A stretch of DNA of 64,000 nucleotides from Amphiduros pacificus (Eukaryota > Annelida > Polychaeta > Phyllodocida > Hesionidae), in NCBI GenBank assembly GCA_949316495.1, contig OX439003.1, forward strand, positions 50,045,725-50,109,724, in the 5' to 3' direction. Position 1 is the stretch's first letter. Every line of letters begins with the position of its first letter. This document shows positions 50,663 to 64,000 of the stretch, piece after piece. A program made the position numbers and the translations under genes. Under the pieces are notes generated by a model. The model had not been told where the DNA came from, did no database searches, and saw only the letters and a list, made by a program, of their open reading frames with translations.

Positions 50663-52487
50663 TGTGTTTATTCATAAATTGGATAGAAATCAATGAAAAG
50701 TCCCACATGAGCCATTTTCATAGAAATTCCTTTGGATGGAAAAAAAAATTATAAAAAAATCCCAACTATTAATGAAATGTTGATATGAAAAGTTCATGAT
50801 CTGTGATAATCTTAATGGAGGAAGAAAACAAAGATTGGAAGAAATACATGCCATTGAGCAGATAAATGTGCCATGACTGCAGTACATGTGTGGATGTTGT
50901 ACACGTGGAGATATATTAAAAAGAAATATATTAAACACTCATGTTTTGTAGATAAGAAATTGTACAGTGAAATTTAAAAGAATTTGGGAGGTGAAAAGAG
51001 AAAGTTGCAATGCAGATGTGATATGAACGAGAAAATTGAGTTCACAAGATACACACAAATGAAGACAAAAAAAAATAAGACAGGTGTCGCCACCGTCGAG
51101 TTCCATAGTTTTTTCTTGATGTTTGGTTGTGAAAGGGGTTTAATATATCGTTTTAAGCGTTATTCTGGGATTGGTAGTGGATGAAAAGAGATGTTTTTCG
51201 TATATCATGGAGAAATATATAACCAGCAGTGAAATTTGTGGTCTAAAGTGTTATTTTAAAAGGGCTTTAGCGTAGGAATACGTGAAATGGCGTATGAATC
51301 TCCAACAATCAACAATGAAACCATGTAGAACAATCATGTATTGTAAGACAATGGCTCCTGGCAACACCCAAGTCCATTGTGGCAGTCAGTCACGTGGGAT
51401 CTTAACAATAGGCCATTCAGTCACGTGGTTTCTTGACAATGGGTTGGCCTTGGCAACCCTGTTGCCCCGAACACGGGAACAATCAGTTGCTGAGAAGGGG
51501 ACAGCATGTACAGTTGTATATGTGTTTCTCGTGGCATGAACACCCTGCTAGGTATGTACATTCTACATTATATTAACGTTTTTGAACTGAAAACAGTTCA
51601 CTAATGCATTGTGCATACGTGGAAATGATTTGATCGTGTTTATGTGCATATTAAATGAAAGAAACGGTATTAAATGAGGGAAACAGTAAAGTTGAGCTCT
51701 TGCTCCAGTGTGTGTCTTCTGTGTAGGAACACGTGAAATACGTACTATATGTGTGATACGGTGGAGATATGCGAAATGTAGTTAGTGGAAGGAGATCACA
51801 TAAACATACAAATGATGTGCATCTCATATCACCGTGAAATACTACCGAAATTGAAAGTTTTCCACCGAAGTGGATTGTTGCAAGTTAGTGATCGAGGACA
51901 GGCGTGTGTTCAGCTACGCTGCATTAAAGTGAAATTGAAATATATGAGGAATTCTTAAAGTAAAGGCAAAGTTGTTTTGAGTAGATATCTTTAGAATTAC
52001 AACGTGAATTATGAGTTATGTACAGTGAATTTCACATATCATGATAGTAAAGATAAGCACCAACGTCGATATACGCGTAGTTGTTTAAAACGTGAAAAAG
52101 AAAGTCAGGAAATGCAAAGTGTTTTAGTATGTCACGAACATGTAGTATGGACCCGTTTTCTCTTGAGTTTGTATGTGAAATGTTTTCACTGGGAATAAAT
52201 TTACAGCCATTCAGACTGAAATGAAGGAAATTTGTCGTGATAATGAAAAATAATAAAAAAGAATGAAAAGAATGAAAATGAATGAAAAGAATGAAAATGA
52301 ATGAAAAGAATGAAATGAATGAAAAGAATGAAATGAATGAATAAAAAATTGAAGGAATCAGGAAAAATGGACTTAGCATGGAGAGTCAACTTTGAAAATA
52401 TCATGATGACGTGAACATGTAACATTAAATACTGTAGTGTAATTGCATGCTTTTATAGCATTTGGGGCCAGTGGGGGGAATATATAG
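50663..52487. other. H3-H2A spacer, unit 2
   Basis: Same content as the unit 1 spacer, including the E-box pair (about 51389 and 51420) and the GAATGAAAA repeat. Confidence 0.6.
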
Positions 52488-52535
52488 ACAATCGTGATAA
52501 ACTTTGATGGTTTGCTCAATTCTGAAGGATGTGGT

Positions 52536-52553
52536 GTGCTCTGAAAAGAGCAC
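52536..52553 (-). terminator. Histone 3' stem-loop, H2A unit 2
   Basis: Same as unit 1. Confidence 0.95.
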
Positions 52554-52583
52554 GGATGGGTTGTGTTGTGTGCAGTCTGCAGT

Positions 52584-52958
52584 TTACTTGGCCTTCTGGG
52601 TCTTCTTGGGGAGAAGTACAGCCTGGATGTTGGGCAGTACACCACCCTGGGCAATGGTCACACCAGAGAGGAGTTTGTTCAATTCCTCGTCATTACGGAT
52701 GGCCAACTGAAGATGACGTGGGATGATCCTGGTCTTCTTGTTGTCACGGGCAGCGTTTCCTGCCAACTCCAAAACCTCAGCAGCCAGATATTCCATCACG
52801 GCTGCAAGGTACACTGGGGCACCAGCACCGATACGCTCGGCATAGTTTCCCTTTCGGAGATGACGGTGGATACGTCCCACGGGGAACTGCAGACCAGCAC
52901 GGCTGCTACGAGTCTTGCTCTTTCCCTTGGCTTTGCCTCCTTTACCACGTCCAGACAT
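52584..52958 (-). CDS. H2A: Histone H2A, unit 2
   Basis: 124 codons, protein identical to the unit 1 H2A. Confidence 0.99.
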   Translation of the reverse strand: MSGRGKGGKAKGKSKTRSSRAGLQFPVGRIHRHLRKGNYAERIGAGAPVYLAAVMEYLAAEVLELAGNAARDNKKTRIIPRHLQLAIRNDEELNKLLSGVTIAQGGVLPNIQAVLLPKKTQKAK

Positions 52959-53287
52959 GATGATTGTGTTTCCTCGAAGTGAATACTAGAGAGAATACAC
53001 GTTTGTGGCCGCGACCATTCCTTTTATATGGGATAGTAGGGTACAGTCTCAGCATATGTAAATAAGTTGCCAACAGCCAATGAGACGGCGAAGATTCGCT
53101 GAAATAATTCCATATCCTCTTTGGGCGCCCATCGGGCCAGCACTGCGAATCTTCGTGACGTGATTGGCTGGCCACAAGCGCGGCCTTGCTTATTTACATA
53201 TGCTCAGTTTGTACCCCGCGTTTTCATATAAAAGCAAAATGAGCCGTCTGCCTTCAGTCAGTTCTACTGTTTCACAGAGAAGACAAC
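52959..53287. promoter_or_regulatory. Bidirectional H2A/H2B promoter, unit 2
   Basis: Same mirror-symmetric element order as in unit 1. Confidence 0.85.
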
Positions 53288-53659
53288 ATGCCACCCAAGG
53301 TATCAAGCAAGGGAGCCAAGAAGGCAGCCTCCAAGGCTAAGGCCGCACGTGGAGGAGACAAGAAGAGGAAGAGGAGGAGGAGGGAGTCTTACTCCATCTA
53401 CATCTACAAAGTCTTGAAACAGGTCCACCCTGACACTGGTATCTCCAGCAAGGCTATGTCTATCATGAACAGCTTCGTGAACGACATCTTCGAGCGTATT
53501 GCTGCCGAGGCTAGCCGTCTTGCCCACTACAACAGGCGTTCCACCATCACCTCCAGAGAGATCCAGACAGCAGTTCGTCTTCTTCTCCCAGGAGAGTTGG
53601 CTAAGCACGCTGTCTCAGAGGGAACAAAGGCTGTGACTAAATACACCAGCTCCAAGTAA
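53288..53659 (+). CDS. H2B: Histone H2B, unit 2
   Basis: 123 codons, protein identical to the unit 1 H2B. Confidence 0.99.
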   Translation: MPPKVSSKGAKKAASKAKAARGGDKKRKRRRRESYSIYIYKVLKQVHPDTGISSKAMSIMNSFVNDIFERIAAEASRLAHYNRRSTITSREIQTAVRLLLPGELAKHAVSEGTKAVTKYTSSK

Positions 53660-53683
53660 ACTCACAACTACACCATAACCACC

Positions 53684-53701
53684 GTGCTCTTTTCAGAGCA
53701 C
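53684..53701 (+). terminator. Histone 3' stem-loop, H2B unit 2
   Basis: Same as unit 1. Confidence 0.95.
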
Positions 53702-53822
53702 ACCACATCCTTCAGAATTGAGCAAACCATCAAAGTTTATCACAGTTGTCACAAATCATATCATGTGTAAATAATTCAATATAAAAATATTAATATCAAC
53801 TCTAATATATATATGCAGATAA

Positions 53823-54164
53823 ACATCCCAAGATACATTGCAATACACATTCCAATATATGTTGCAATATATATTCCAATACACATTGCAATACACATAC
53901 CAATATATATTGGAATACATATCCCAATACACATTGCAATACACATTCCAATATATATTCCAATACACATCACAATACACATTCCAATATATATTCCAAT
54001 ACATATCCCAATACACATTCCAATACATATCCCAATACATATCCCAATACACATTCCAATACATATCCCAATACACATTCCAATACATATCCCAATACAT
54101 ATCCCAATACACATTCCAATACATATCCCAATACATATCCCAATACACATCCCAATACATATCA
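53823..54164 (+). repeat. 12-bp minisatellite, unit 2
   Basis: Same copy number and variants as in unit 1. Confidence 0.95.
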
Positions 54165-54661
54165 CAAAAAAATGTGTATGCACATTTCCAATGTTAATCA
54201 TACACATTTTGGTAAAAGATTAATGCATTATAAAGGCATTCATTTCATGGACAGAAGTAGAGTTTATAAACCCCCAAAACATGGGTCTTTAGACCCACCC
54301 CCAAAAATATATAATGAAATTATACCCTTTCCATGTAGTAGAAAAGAGGGTGAACATAAAAGAAATATATTAATATGGTCCTGTATCCATGCACAGAAAT
54401 ATCACAATATATTATAAATGAGAAATATTGCATTTTTAAAACCACTCATGCTGTAAAAGTCATTTTGTAGGTGTTTCACGATGCTGTATATGGAAAAAAT
54501 TATATACATTTGCAAGTTATTGTCAGAATTAGGTAAAAGCAGATAGAAAGGAATAATAAAATTGTAAAGTATTGGCAAACTCTGAATGACAACACAATTG
54601 AGAAAGCACAATCTCAACCACACACACACAATGCTCAAACAGGAAACAGGAACGAGTTTAC

Positions 54662-55110
<449 letters not shown>

Positions 55111-55133
55111 ACAACTTCCATCCAACAAAACAC

Positions 55134-55151
55134 TGGCCTTTTTTAAGGCCA
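55134..55151 (+). terminator. Histone 3' stem-loop, H4 unit 2 (variant)
   Basis: TTTT-loop variant as in unit 1. Confidence 0.9.
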
Positions 55152-55493
55152 CCACATCCTTCAGAATTGAGCAAAACATCAAAGCATTTCACAATTGTCA
55201 AAAAAATCATGCTAAAATCACCCCACCAAAAAATAATTTTATTGGCCAATATGACAGACACAAACCATATTAGTAGTAGGCATGTTGAGAAATGGAAAAA
55301 GCAAATATAATTATCACAAATATTCACACCACCTTATCATTTTCCCAATCAAGTCATGTTTATATAACAATGATGAAAAGAACTTCAATATATTTATGTG
55401 TGTTTGTTTAGTTGAATGGACAATGAATTGAAAGTGTGAATGCCTGCTGATTGCAATTGAGAAATAGTGATGATAGTATAAATGCAATTATGT

Positions 55494-55802
55494 GTATTGT
55501 TTGTTTATTGATATATGTATTGGGATGTTTATTGGGATGTGTATTGGGATGTTTATTGATATGTATTGGGATATGTATTGGGATGTGTATTGGGATGTGT
55601 ATTGAGATATGCATATAGTTATATATATTGTAAATAGTTTTTGTAGTGTATATAGATATATATAGTGTATATAGATATATATAGTGTATATAGATGTGTA
55701 TATAGTTATGTATATAGTTATGTATATAGTGTATGTAGTGTATGTAGTGTATGTATATAGGGGTATATAGATGTATATAGATGTATATAGATAGTGTATT
55801 TG
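55494..55802. repeat. Inverted minisatellite and microsatellite, unit 2
   Basis: Same as the 49192-49500 block. Confidence 0.9.
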
Positions 55803-56295
55803 GATAGGAAAATAAAGTTATAATGGATGATCACACTGCAAACGTGAAAAGTTCATATTCATTTACTGTGTATAAATGCATGTTTGTTTGTATGCATGTC
55901 CAGAGAGACAAAAAATATCAGAATCACATAATCAGTTTCTGAATGAAAATAATGTGTTTGAGTCATTTTAATGAGAAACAAATAAATATAAAAAGTAACA
56001 AATACTGTATGTAGCAAAGTTATGGGGTGTGTGACGTCCATGTGTGTGGTTGGCGGGTCGAGGGAGGCCCAAACACCGTCAGTGAATGGGCACAAAAAGC
56101 CCGTAGAGCGAGTGATTCCCGTGGCATGGAGTTGCGTTTTTCATAAAAGTTTGGCGTGTGAGTGTGTGGTGGTGACCGCACAGATGGACACCAAAACCAC
56201 TTTCGGAACGCATTTTAAGGGTGGACAGTGGATATGGAAAGTCAAAACGAGGAAAAAACGTCCAGGAGAGAAGACAAAAATGTTTTACGAAGTGA

Positions 56296-56865
<570 letters not shown>

Positions 56866-56890
56866 GAAGTGTCCAAACACCCCCCAAACC

Positions 56891-56908
56891 GTGCTCTTTT
56901 CAGAGCAC
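56891..56908 (+). terminator. Histone 3' stem-loop, H3 unit 3
   Basis: Same as unit 1. Confidence 0.95.
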
Positions 56909-56964
56909 ACCACATCCTCCAGAATAGAGCAAACCATCAAAATGCATCTCACAATTGTCAAAAG

Positions 56965-58789
56965 TGTGTTTATTCATAAATTGGATAGAAATCAATGAAA
57001 AGTCCCACATGAGCCATTTTCATAGAAATTCCTTTGGATGGAAAAAAAAATTATAAAAAAATCCCAACTATTAATGAAATGTTGATATGAAAAGTTCATG
57101 ATCTGTGATAATCTTAATGGAGGAAGAAAACAAAGATTGGAAGAAATACATGCCATTGAGCAGATAAATGTGCCATGACTGCAGTACATGTGTGGATGTT
57201 GTACACGTGGAGATATATTAAAAAGAAATATATTAAACACTCATGTTTTGTAGATAAGAAATTGTACAGTGAAATTTAAAAGAATTTGGGAGGTGAAAAG
57301 AGAAAGTTGCAATGCAGATGTGATATGAACGAGAAAATTGAGTTCACAAGATACACACAAATGAAGACAAAAAAAAATAAGACAGGTGTCGCCACCGTCG
57401 AGTTCCATAGTTTTTTCTTGATGTTTGGTTGTGAAAGGGGTTTAATATATCGTTTTAAGCGTTATTCTGGGATTGGTAGTGGATGAAAAGAGATGTTTTT
57501 CGTATATCATGGAGAAATATATAACCAGCAGTGAAATTTGTGGTCTAAAGTGTTATTTTAAAAGGGCTTTAGCGTAGGAATACGTGAAATGGCGTATGAA
57601 TCTCCAACAATCAACAATGAAACCATGTAGAACAATCATGTATTGTAAGACAATGGCTCCTGGCAACACCCAAGTCCATTGTGGCAGTCAGTCACGTGGG
57701 ATCTTAACAATAGGCCATTCAGTCACGTGGTTTCTTGACAATGGGTTGGCCTTGGCAACCCTGTTGCCCCGAACACGGGAACAATCAGTTGCTGAGAAGG
57801 GGACAGCATGTACAGTTGTATATGTGTTTCTCGTGGCATGAACACCCTGCTAGGTATGTACATTCTACATTATATTAACGTTTTTGAACTGAAAACAGTT
57901 CACTAATGCATTGTGCATACGTGGAAATGATTTGATCGTGTTTATGTGCATATTAAATGAAAGAAACGGTATTAAATGAGGGAAACAGTAAAGTTGAGCT
58001 CTTGCTCCAGTGTGTGTCTTCTGTGTAGGAACACGTGAAATACGTACTATATGTGTGATACGGTGGAGATATGCGAAATGTAGTTAGTGGAAGGAGATCA
58101 CATAAACATACAAATGATGTGCATCTCATATCACCGTGAAATACTACCGAAATTGAAAGTTTTCCACCGAAGTGGATTGTTGCAAGTTAGTGATCGAGGA
58201 CAGGCGTGTGTTCAGCTACGCTGCATTAAAGTGAAATTGAAATATATGAGGAATTCTTAAAGTAAAGGCAAAGTTGTTTTGAGTAGATATCTTTAGAATT
58301 ACAACGTGAATTATGAGTTATGTACAGTGAATTTCACATATCATGATAGTAAAGATAAGCACCAACGTCGATATACGCGTAGTTGTTTAAAACGTGAAAA
58401 AGAAAGTCAGGAAATGCAAAGTGTTTTAGTATGTCACGAACATGTAGTATGGACCCGTTTTCTCTTGAGTTTGTATGTGAAATGTTTTCACTGGGAATAA
58501 ATTTACAGCCATTCAGACTGAAATGAAGGAAATTTGTCGTGATAATGAAAAATAATAAAAAAGAATGAAAAGAATGAAAATGAATGAAAAGAATGAAAAT
58601 GAATGAAAAGAATGAAATGAATGAAAAGAATGAAATGAATGAATAAAAAATTGAAGGAATCAGGAAAAATGGACTTAGCATGGAGAGTCAACTTTGAAAA
58701 TATCATGATGACGTGAACATGTAACATTAAATACTGTAGTGTAATTGCATGCTTTTATAGCATTTGGGGCCAGTGGGGGGAATATATAG
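56965..58789. other. H3-H2A spacer, unit 3
   Basis: Same content as the unit 1 spacer. Confidence 0.6.
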
Positions 58790-58837
58790 ACAATCGTGAT
58801 AAACTTTGATGGTTTGCTCAATTCTGAAGGATGTGGT

Positions 58838-58855
58838 GTGCTCTGAAAAGAGCAC
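58838..58855 (-). terminator. Histone 3' stem-loop, H2A unit 3
   Basis: Same as unit 1. Confidence 0.95.
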
Positions 58856-58885
58856 GGATGGGTTGTGTTGTGTGCAGTCTGCAGT

Positions 58886-59260
58886 TTACTTGGCCTTCTG
58901 GGTCTTCTTGGGGAGAAGTACAGCCTGGATGTTGGGCAGTACACCACCCTGGGCAATGGTCACACCAGAGAGGAGTTTGTTCAATTCCTCGTCATTACGG
59001 ATGGCCAACTGAAGATGACGTGGGATGATCCTGGTCTTCTTGTTGTCACGGGCAGCGTTTCCTGCCAACTCCAAAACCTCAGCAGCCAGATATTCCATCA
59101 CGGCTGCAAGGTACACTGGGGCACCAGCACCGATACGCTCGGCATAGTTTCCCTTTCGGAGATGACGGTGGATACGTCCCACGGGGAACTGCAGACCAGC
59201 ACGGCTGCTACGAGTCTTGCTCTTTCCCTTGGCTTTGCCTCCTTTACCACGTCCAGACAT
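58886..59260 (-). CDS. H2A: Histone H2A, unit 3
   Basis: 124 codons, protein identical to the other H2A copies. Confidence 0.99.
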   Translation of the reverse strand: MSGRGKGGKAKGKSKTRSSRAGLQFPVGRIHRHLRKGNYAERIGAGAPVYLAAVMEYLAAEVLELAGNAARDNKKTRIIPRHLQLAIRNDEELNKLLSGVTIAQGGVLPNIQAVLLPKKTQKAK

Positions 59261-59589
59261 GATGATTGTGTTTCCTCGAAGTGAATACTAGAGAGAATAC
59301 ACGTTTGTGGCCGCGACCATTCCTTTTATATGGGATAGTAGGGTACAGTCTCAGCATATGTAAATAAGTTGCCAACAGCCAATGAGACGGCGAAGATTCG
59401 CTGAAATAATTCCATATCCTCTTTGGGCGCCCATCGGGCCAGCACTGCGAATCTTCGTGACGTGATTGGCTGGCCACAAGCGCGGCCTTGCTTATTTACA
59501 TATGCTCAGTTTGTACCCCGCGTTTTCATATAAAAGCAAAATGAGCCGTCTGCCTTCAGTCAGTTCTACTGTTTCACAGAGAAGACAAC
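59261..59589. promoter_or_regulatory. Bidirectional H2A/H2B promoter, unit 3
   Basis: Same mirror-symmetric elements as in unit 1. Confidence 0.85.
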
Positions 59590-59961
59590 ATGCCACCCAA
59601 GGTATCAAGCAAGGGAGCCAAGAAGGCAGCCTCCAAGGCTAAGGCCGCACGTGGAGGAGACAAGAAGAGGAAGAGGAGGAGGAGGGAGTCTTACTCCATC
59701 TACATCTACAAAGTCTTGAAACAGGTCCACCCTGACACTGGTATCTCCAGCAAGGCTATGTCTATCATGAACAGCTTCGTGAACGACATCTTCGAGCGTA
59801 TTGCTGCCGAGGCTAGCCGTCTTGCCCACTACAACAGGCGTTCCACCATCACCTCCAGAGAGATCCAGACAGCAGTTCGTCTTCTTCTCCCAGGAGAGTT
59901 GGCTAAGCACGCTGTCTCAGAGGGAACAAAGGCTGTGACTAAATACACCAGCTCCAAGTAA
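59590..59961 (+). CDS. H2B: Histone H2B, unit 3
   Basis: 123 codons, protein identical to the other H2B copies. Confidence 0.99.
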   Translation: MPPKVSSKGAKKAASKAKAARGGDKKRKRRRRESYSIYIYKVLKQVHPDTGISSKAMSIMNSFVNDIFERIAAEASRLAHYNRRSTITSREIQTAVRLLLPGELAKHAVSEGTKAVTKYTSSK

Positions 59962-59985
59962 ACTCACAACTACACCATAACCACC

Positions 59986-60003
59986 GTGCTCTTTTCAGAG
60001 CAC
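59986..60003 (+). terminator. Histone 3' stem-loop, H2B unit 3
   Basis: Same as unit 1. Confidence 0.95.
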
Positions 60004-60124
60004 ACCACATCCTTCAGAATTGAGCAAACCATCAAAGTTTATCACAGTTGTCACAAATCATATCATGTGTAAATAATTCAATATAAAAATATTAATATCA
60101 ACTCTAATATATATATGCAGATAA

Positions 60125-60466
60125 ACATCCCAAGATACATTGCAATACACATTCCAATATATGTTGCAATATATATTCCAATACACATTGCAATACACAT
60201 ACCAATATATATTGGAATACATATCCCAATACACATTGCAATACACATTCCAATATATATTCCAATACACATCACAATACACATTCCAATATATATTCCA
60301 ATACATATCCCAATACACATTCCAATACATATCCCAATACATATCCCAATACACATTCCAATACATATCCCAATACACATTCCAATACATATCCCAATAC
60401 ATATCCCAATACACATTCCAATACATATCCCAATACATATCCCAATACACATCCCAATACATATCA
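60125..60466 (+). repeat. 12-bp minisatellite, unit 3
   Basis: Same copy number and variants as in unit 1. Confidence 0.95.
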
Positions 60467-60963
60467 CAAAAAAATGTGTATGCACATTTCCAATGTTAAT
60501 CATACACATTTTGGTAAAAGATTAATGCATTATAAAGGCATTCATTTCATGGACAGAAGTAGAGTTTATAAACCCCCAAAACATGGGTCTTTAGACCCAC
60601 CCCCAAAAATATATAATGAAATTATACCCTTTCCATGTAGTAGAAAAGAGGGTGAACATAAAAGAAATATATTAATATGGTCCTGTATCCATGCACAGAA
60701 ATATCACAATATATTATAAATGAGAAATATTGCATTTTTAAAACCACTCATGCTGTAAAAGTCATTTTGTAGGTGTTTCACGATGCTGTATATGGAAAAA
60801 ATTATATACATTTGCAAGTTATTGTCAGAATTAGGTAAAAGCAGATAGAAAGGAATAATAAAATTGTAAAGTATTGGCAAACTCTGAATGACAACACAAT
60901 TGAGAAAGCACAATCTCAACCACACACACACAATGCTCAAACAGGAAACAGGAACGAGTTTAC

Positions 60964-61412
<449 letters not shown>

Positions 61413-61435
61413 ACAACTTCCATCCAACAAAACAC

Positions 61436-61453
61436 TGGCCTTTTTTAAGGCCA
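61436..61453 (+). terminator. Histone 3' stem-loop, H4 unit 3 (variant)
   Basis: TTTT-loop variant as in unit 1. Confidence 0.9.
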
Positions 61454-61795
61454 CCACATCCTTCAGAATTGAGCAAAACATCAAAGCATTTCACAATTGT
61501 CAAAAAAATCATGCTAAAATCACCCCACCAAAAAATAATTTTATTGGCCAATATGACAGACACAAACCATATTAGTAGTAGGCATGTTGAGAAATGGAAA
61601 AAGCAAATATAATTATCACAAATATTCACACCACCTTATCATTTTCCCAATCAAGTCATGTTTATATAACAATGATGAAAAGAACTTCAATATATTTATG
61701 TGTGTTTGTTTAGTTGAATGGACAATGAATTGAAAGTGTGAATGCCTGCTGATTGCAATTGAGAAATAGTGATGATAGTATAAATGCAATTATGT

Positions 61796-62104
61796 GTATT
61801 GTTTGTTTATTGATATATGTATTGGGATGTTTATTGGGATGTGTATTGGGATGTTTATTGATATGTATTGGGATATGTATTGGGATGTGTATTGGGATGT
61901 GTATTGAGATATGCATATAGTTATATATATTGTAAATAGTTTTTGTAGTGTATATAGATATATATAGTGTATATAGATATATATAGTGTATATAGATGTG
62001 TATATAGTTATGTATATAGTTATGTATATAGTGTATGTAGTGTATGTAGTGTATGTATATAGGGGTATATAGATGTATATAGATGTATATAGATAGTGTA
62101 TTTG
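61796..62104. repeat. Inverted minisatellite and microsatellite, unit 3
   Basis: Same as the 49192-49500 block. Confidence 0.9.
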
Positions 62105-62597
62105 GATAGGAAAATAAAGTTATAATGGATGATCACACTGCAAACGTGAAAAGTTCATATTCATTTACTGTGTATAAATGCATGTTTGTTTGTATGCATG
62201 TCCAGAGAGACAAAAAATATCAGAATCACATAATCAGTTTCTGAATGAAAATAATGTGTTTGAGTCATTTTAATGAGAAACAAATAAATATAAAAAGTAA
62301 CAAATACTGTATGTAGCAAAGTTATGGGGTGTGTGACGTCCATGTGTGTGGTTGGCGGGTCGAGGGAGGCCCAAACACCGTCAGTGAATGGGCACAAAAA
62401 GCCCGTAGAGCGAGTGATTCCCGTGGCATGGAGTTGCGTTTTTCATAAAAGTTTGGCGTGTGAGTGTGTGGTGGTGACCGCACAGATGGACACCAAAACC
62501 ACTTTCGGAACGCATTTTAAGGGTGGACAGTGGATATGGAAAGTCAAAACGAGGAAAAAACGTCCAGGAGAGAAGACAAAAATGTTTTACGAAGTGA

Positions 62598-63167
<570 letters not shown>

Positions 63168-63192
63168 GAAGTGTCCAAACACCCCCCAAACC

Positions 63193-63210
63193 GTGCTCTT
63201 TTCAGAGCAC
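63193..63210 (+). terminator. Histone 3' stem-loop, H3 unit 4
   Basis: Same as unit 1. Confidence 0.95.
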
Positions 63211-64000
63211 ACCACATCCTCCAGAATAGAGCAAACCATCAAAATGCATCTCACAATTGTCAAAAGTGTGTTTATTCATAAATTGGATAGAAATCAATGA
63301 AAAGTCCCACATGAGCCATTTTCATAGAAATTCCTTTGGATGGAAAAAAAAATTATAAAAAAATCCCAACTATTAATGAAATGTTGATATGAAAAGTTCA
63401 TGATCTGTGATAATCTTAATGGAGGAAGAAAACAAAGATTGGAAGAAATACATGCCATTGAGCAGATAAATGTGCCATGACTGCAGTACATGTGTGGATG
63501 TTGTACACGTGGAGATATATTAAAAAGAAATATATTAAACACTCATGTTTTGTAGATAAGAAATTGTACAGTGAAATTTAAAAGAATTTGGGAGGTGAAA
63601 AGAGAAAGTTGCAATGCAGATGTGATATGAACGAGAAAATTGAGTTCACAAGATACACACAAATGAAGACAAAAAAAAATAAGACAGGTGTCGCCACCGT
63701 CGAGTTCCATAGTTTTTTCTTGATGTTTGGTTGTGAAAGGGGTTTAATATATCGTTTTAAGCGTTATTCTGGGATTGGTAGTGGATGAAAAGAGATGTTT
63801 TTCGTATATCATGGAGAAATATATAACCAGCAGTGAAATTTGTGGTCTAAAGTGTTATTTTAAAAGGGCTTTAGCGTAGGAATACGTGAAATGGCGTATG
63901 AATCTCCAACAATCAACAATGAAACCATGTAGAACAATCATGTATTGTAAGACAATGGCTCCTGGCAACACCCAAGTCCATTGTGGCAGTCAGTCACGTG

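Overview
The window is animal nuclear DNA, AT-rich and packed with repeats. It is most likely from a lophotrochozoan and probably a mollusc. The histone H2A/H2B sequences, tRNA-derived SINEs ending in AAAC repeats, and a tandem-core element resembling the bivalve 'pearl' type point that way, but no single marker proves the taxon.

Left part (1-20.9 kb): one well-supported spliced gene on the minus strand, 3217-10527, with eight coding exons, consistent splice phases and 429 codons. It encodes a compact MYPT-family (PPP1R12/PPP1R16-like) protein phosphatase 1 regulatory subunit: a MyPhoNE motif, an RVxF-type PP1 docking motif, then ankyrin repeats. A LINE fragment lies just past its stop codon and an inverted-repeat element sits in one of its introns. 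Around it are foldback elements, small TIR elements, a decayed nearly full-length LINE of CR1/L2 type (about 14.8-18.5 kb, minus strand), three weak exon candidates and a CpG-richer promoter-like patch near 20.7 kb.

Middle (20.9-39.9 kb): no convincing host gene. It is a mosaic of mobile DNA: a GC-rich MITE-like element, a roughly 1.9 kb element with repeated GGAGGGACA motifs, a roughly 2.8 kb foldback element with a 22-bp perfect terminal inverted repeat and recurrent GTACGTACCCC motifs, a pearl-like tandem-core element, a LINE interrupted by a SINE with a clear 13-bp target duplication, a second SINE copy with an 11-bp duplication, and diverged dispersed repeats.

39.9-43.7 kb: a strongly strand-asymmetric stretch (plus strand rich in G, poor in C). 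On its minus strand is a 138-codon ORF that matches the His-Me finger (I-PpoI-like) endonuclease fold, with catalytic and zinc residues at the same spacing as in I-PpoI. It lies about 2.3 kb from the histone array.

43,741-64,000: the left end of a tandem array of replication-dependent core histone genes. The unit is 6302 bp and holds H3 (+), H2A (-), H2B (+) and H4 (+), without H1. Three full units and the start of a fourth are present, and I see no difference between them. H2A and H2B share a mirror-symmetric bidirectional promoter. Every gene ends in the histone mRNA stem-loop followed by a conserved downstream block that is probably the U7 snRNA target. Together the four genes supply one balanced set of core histones per unit for S-phase chromatin assembly. 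The array runs off the right edge.
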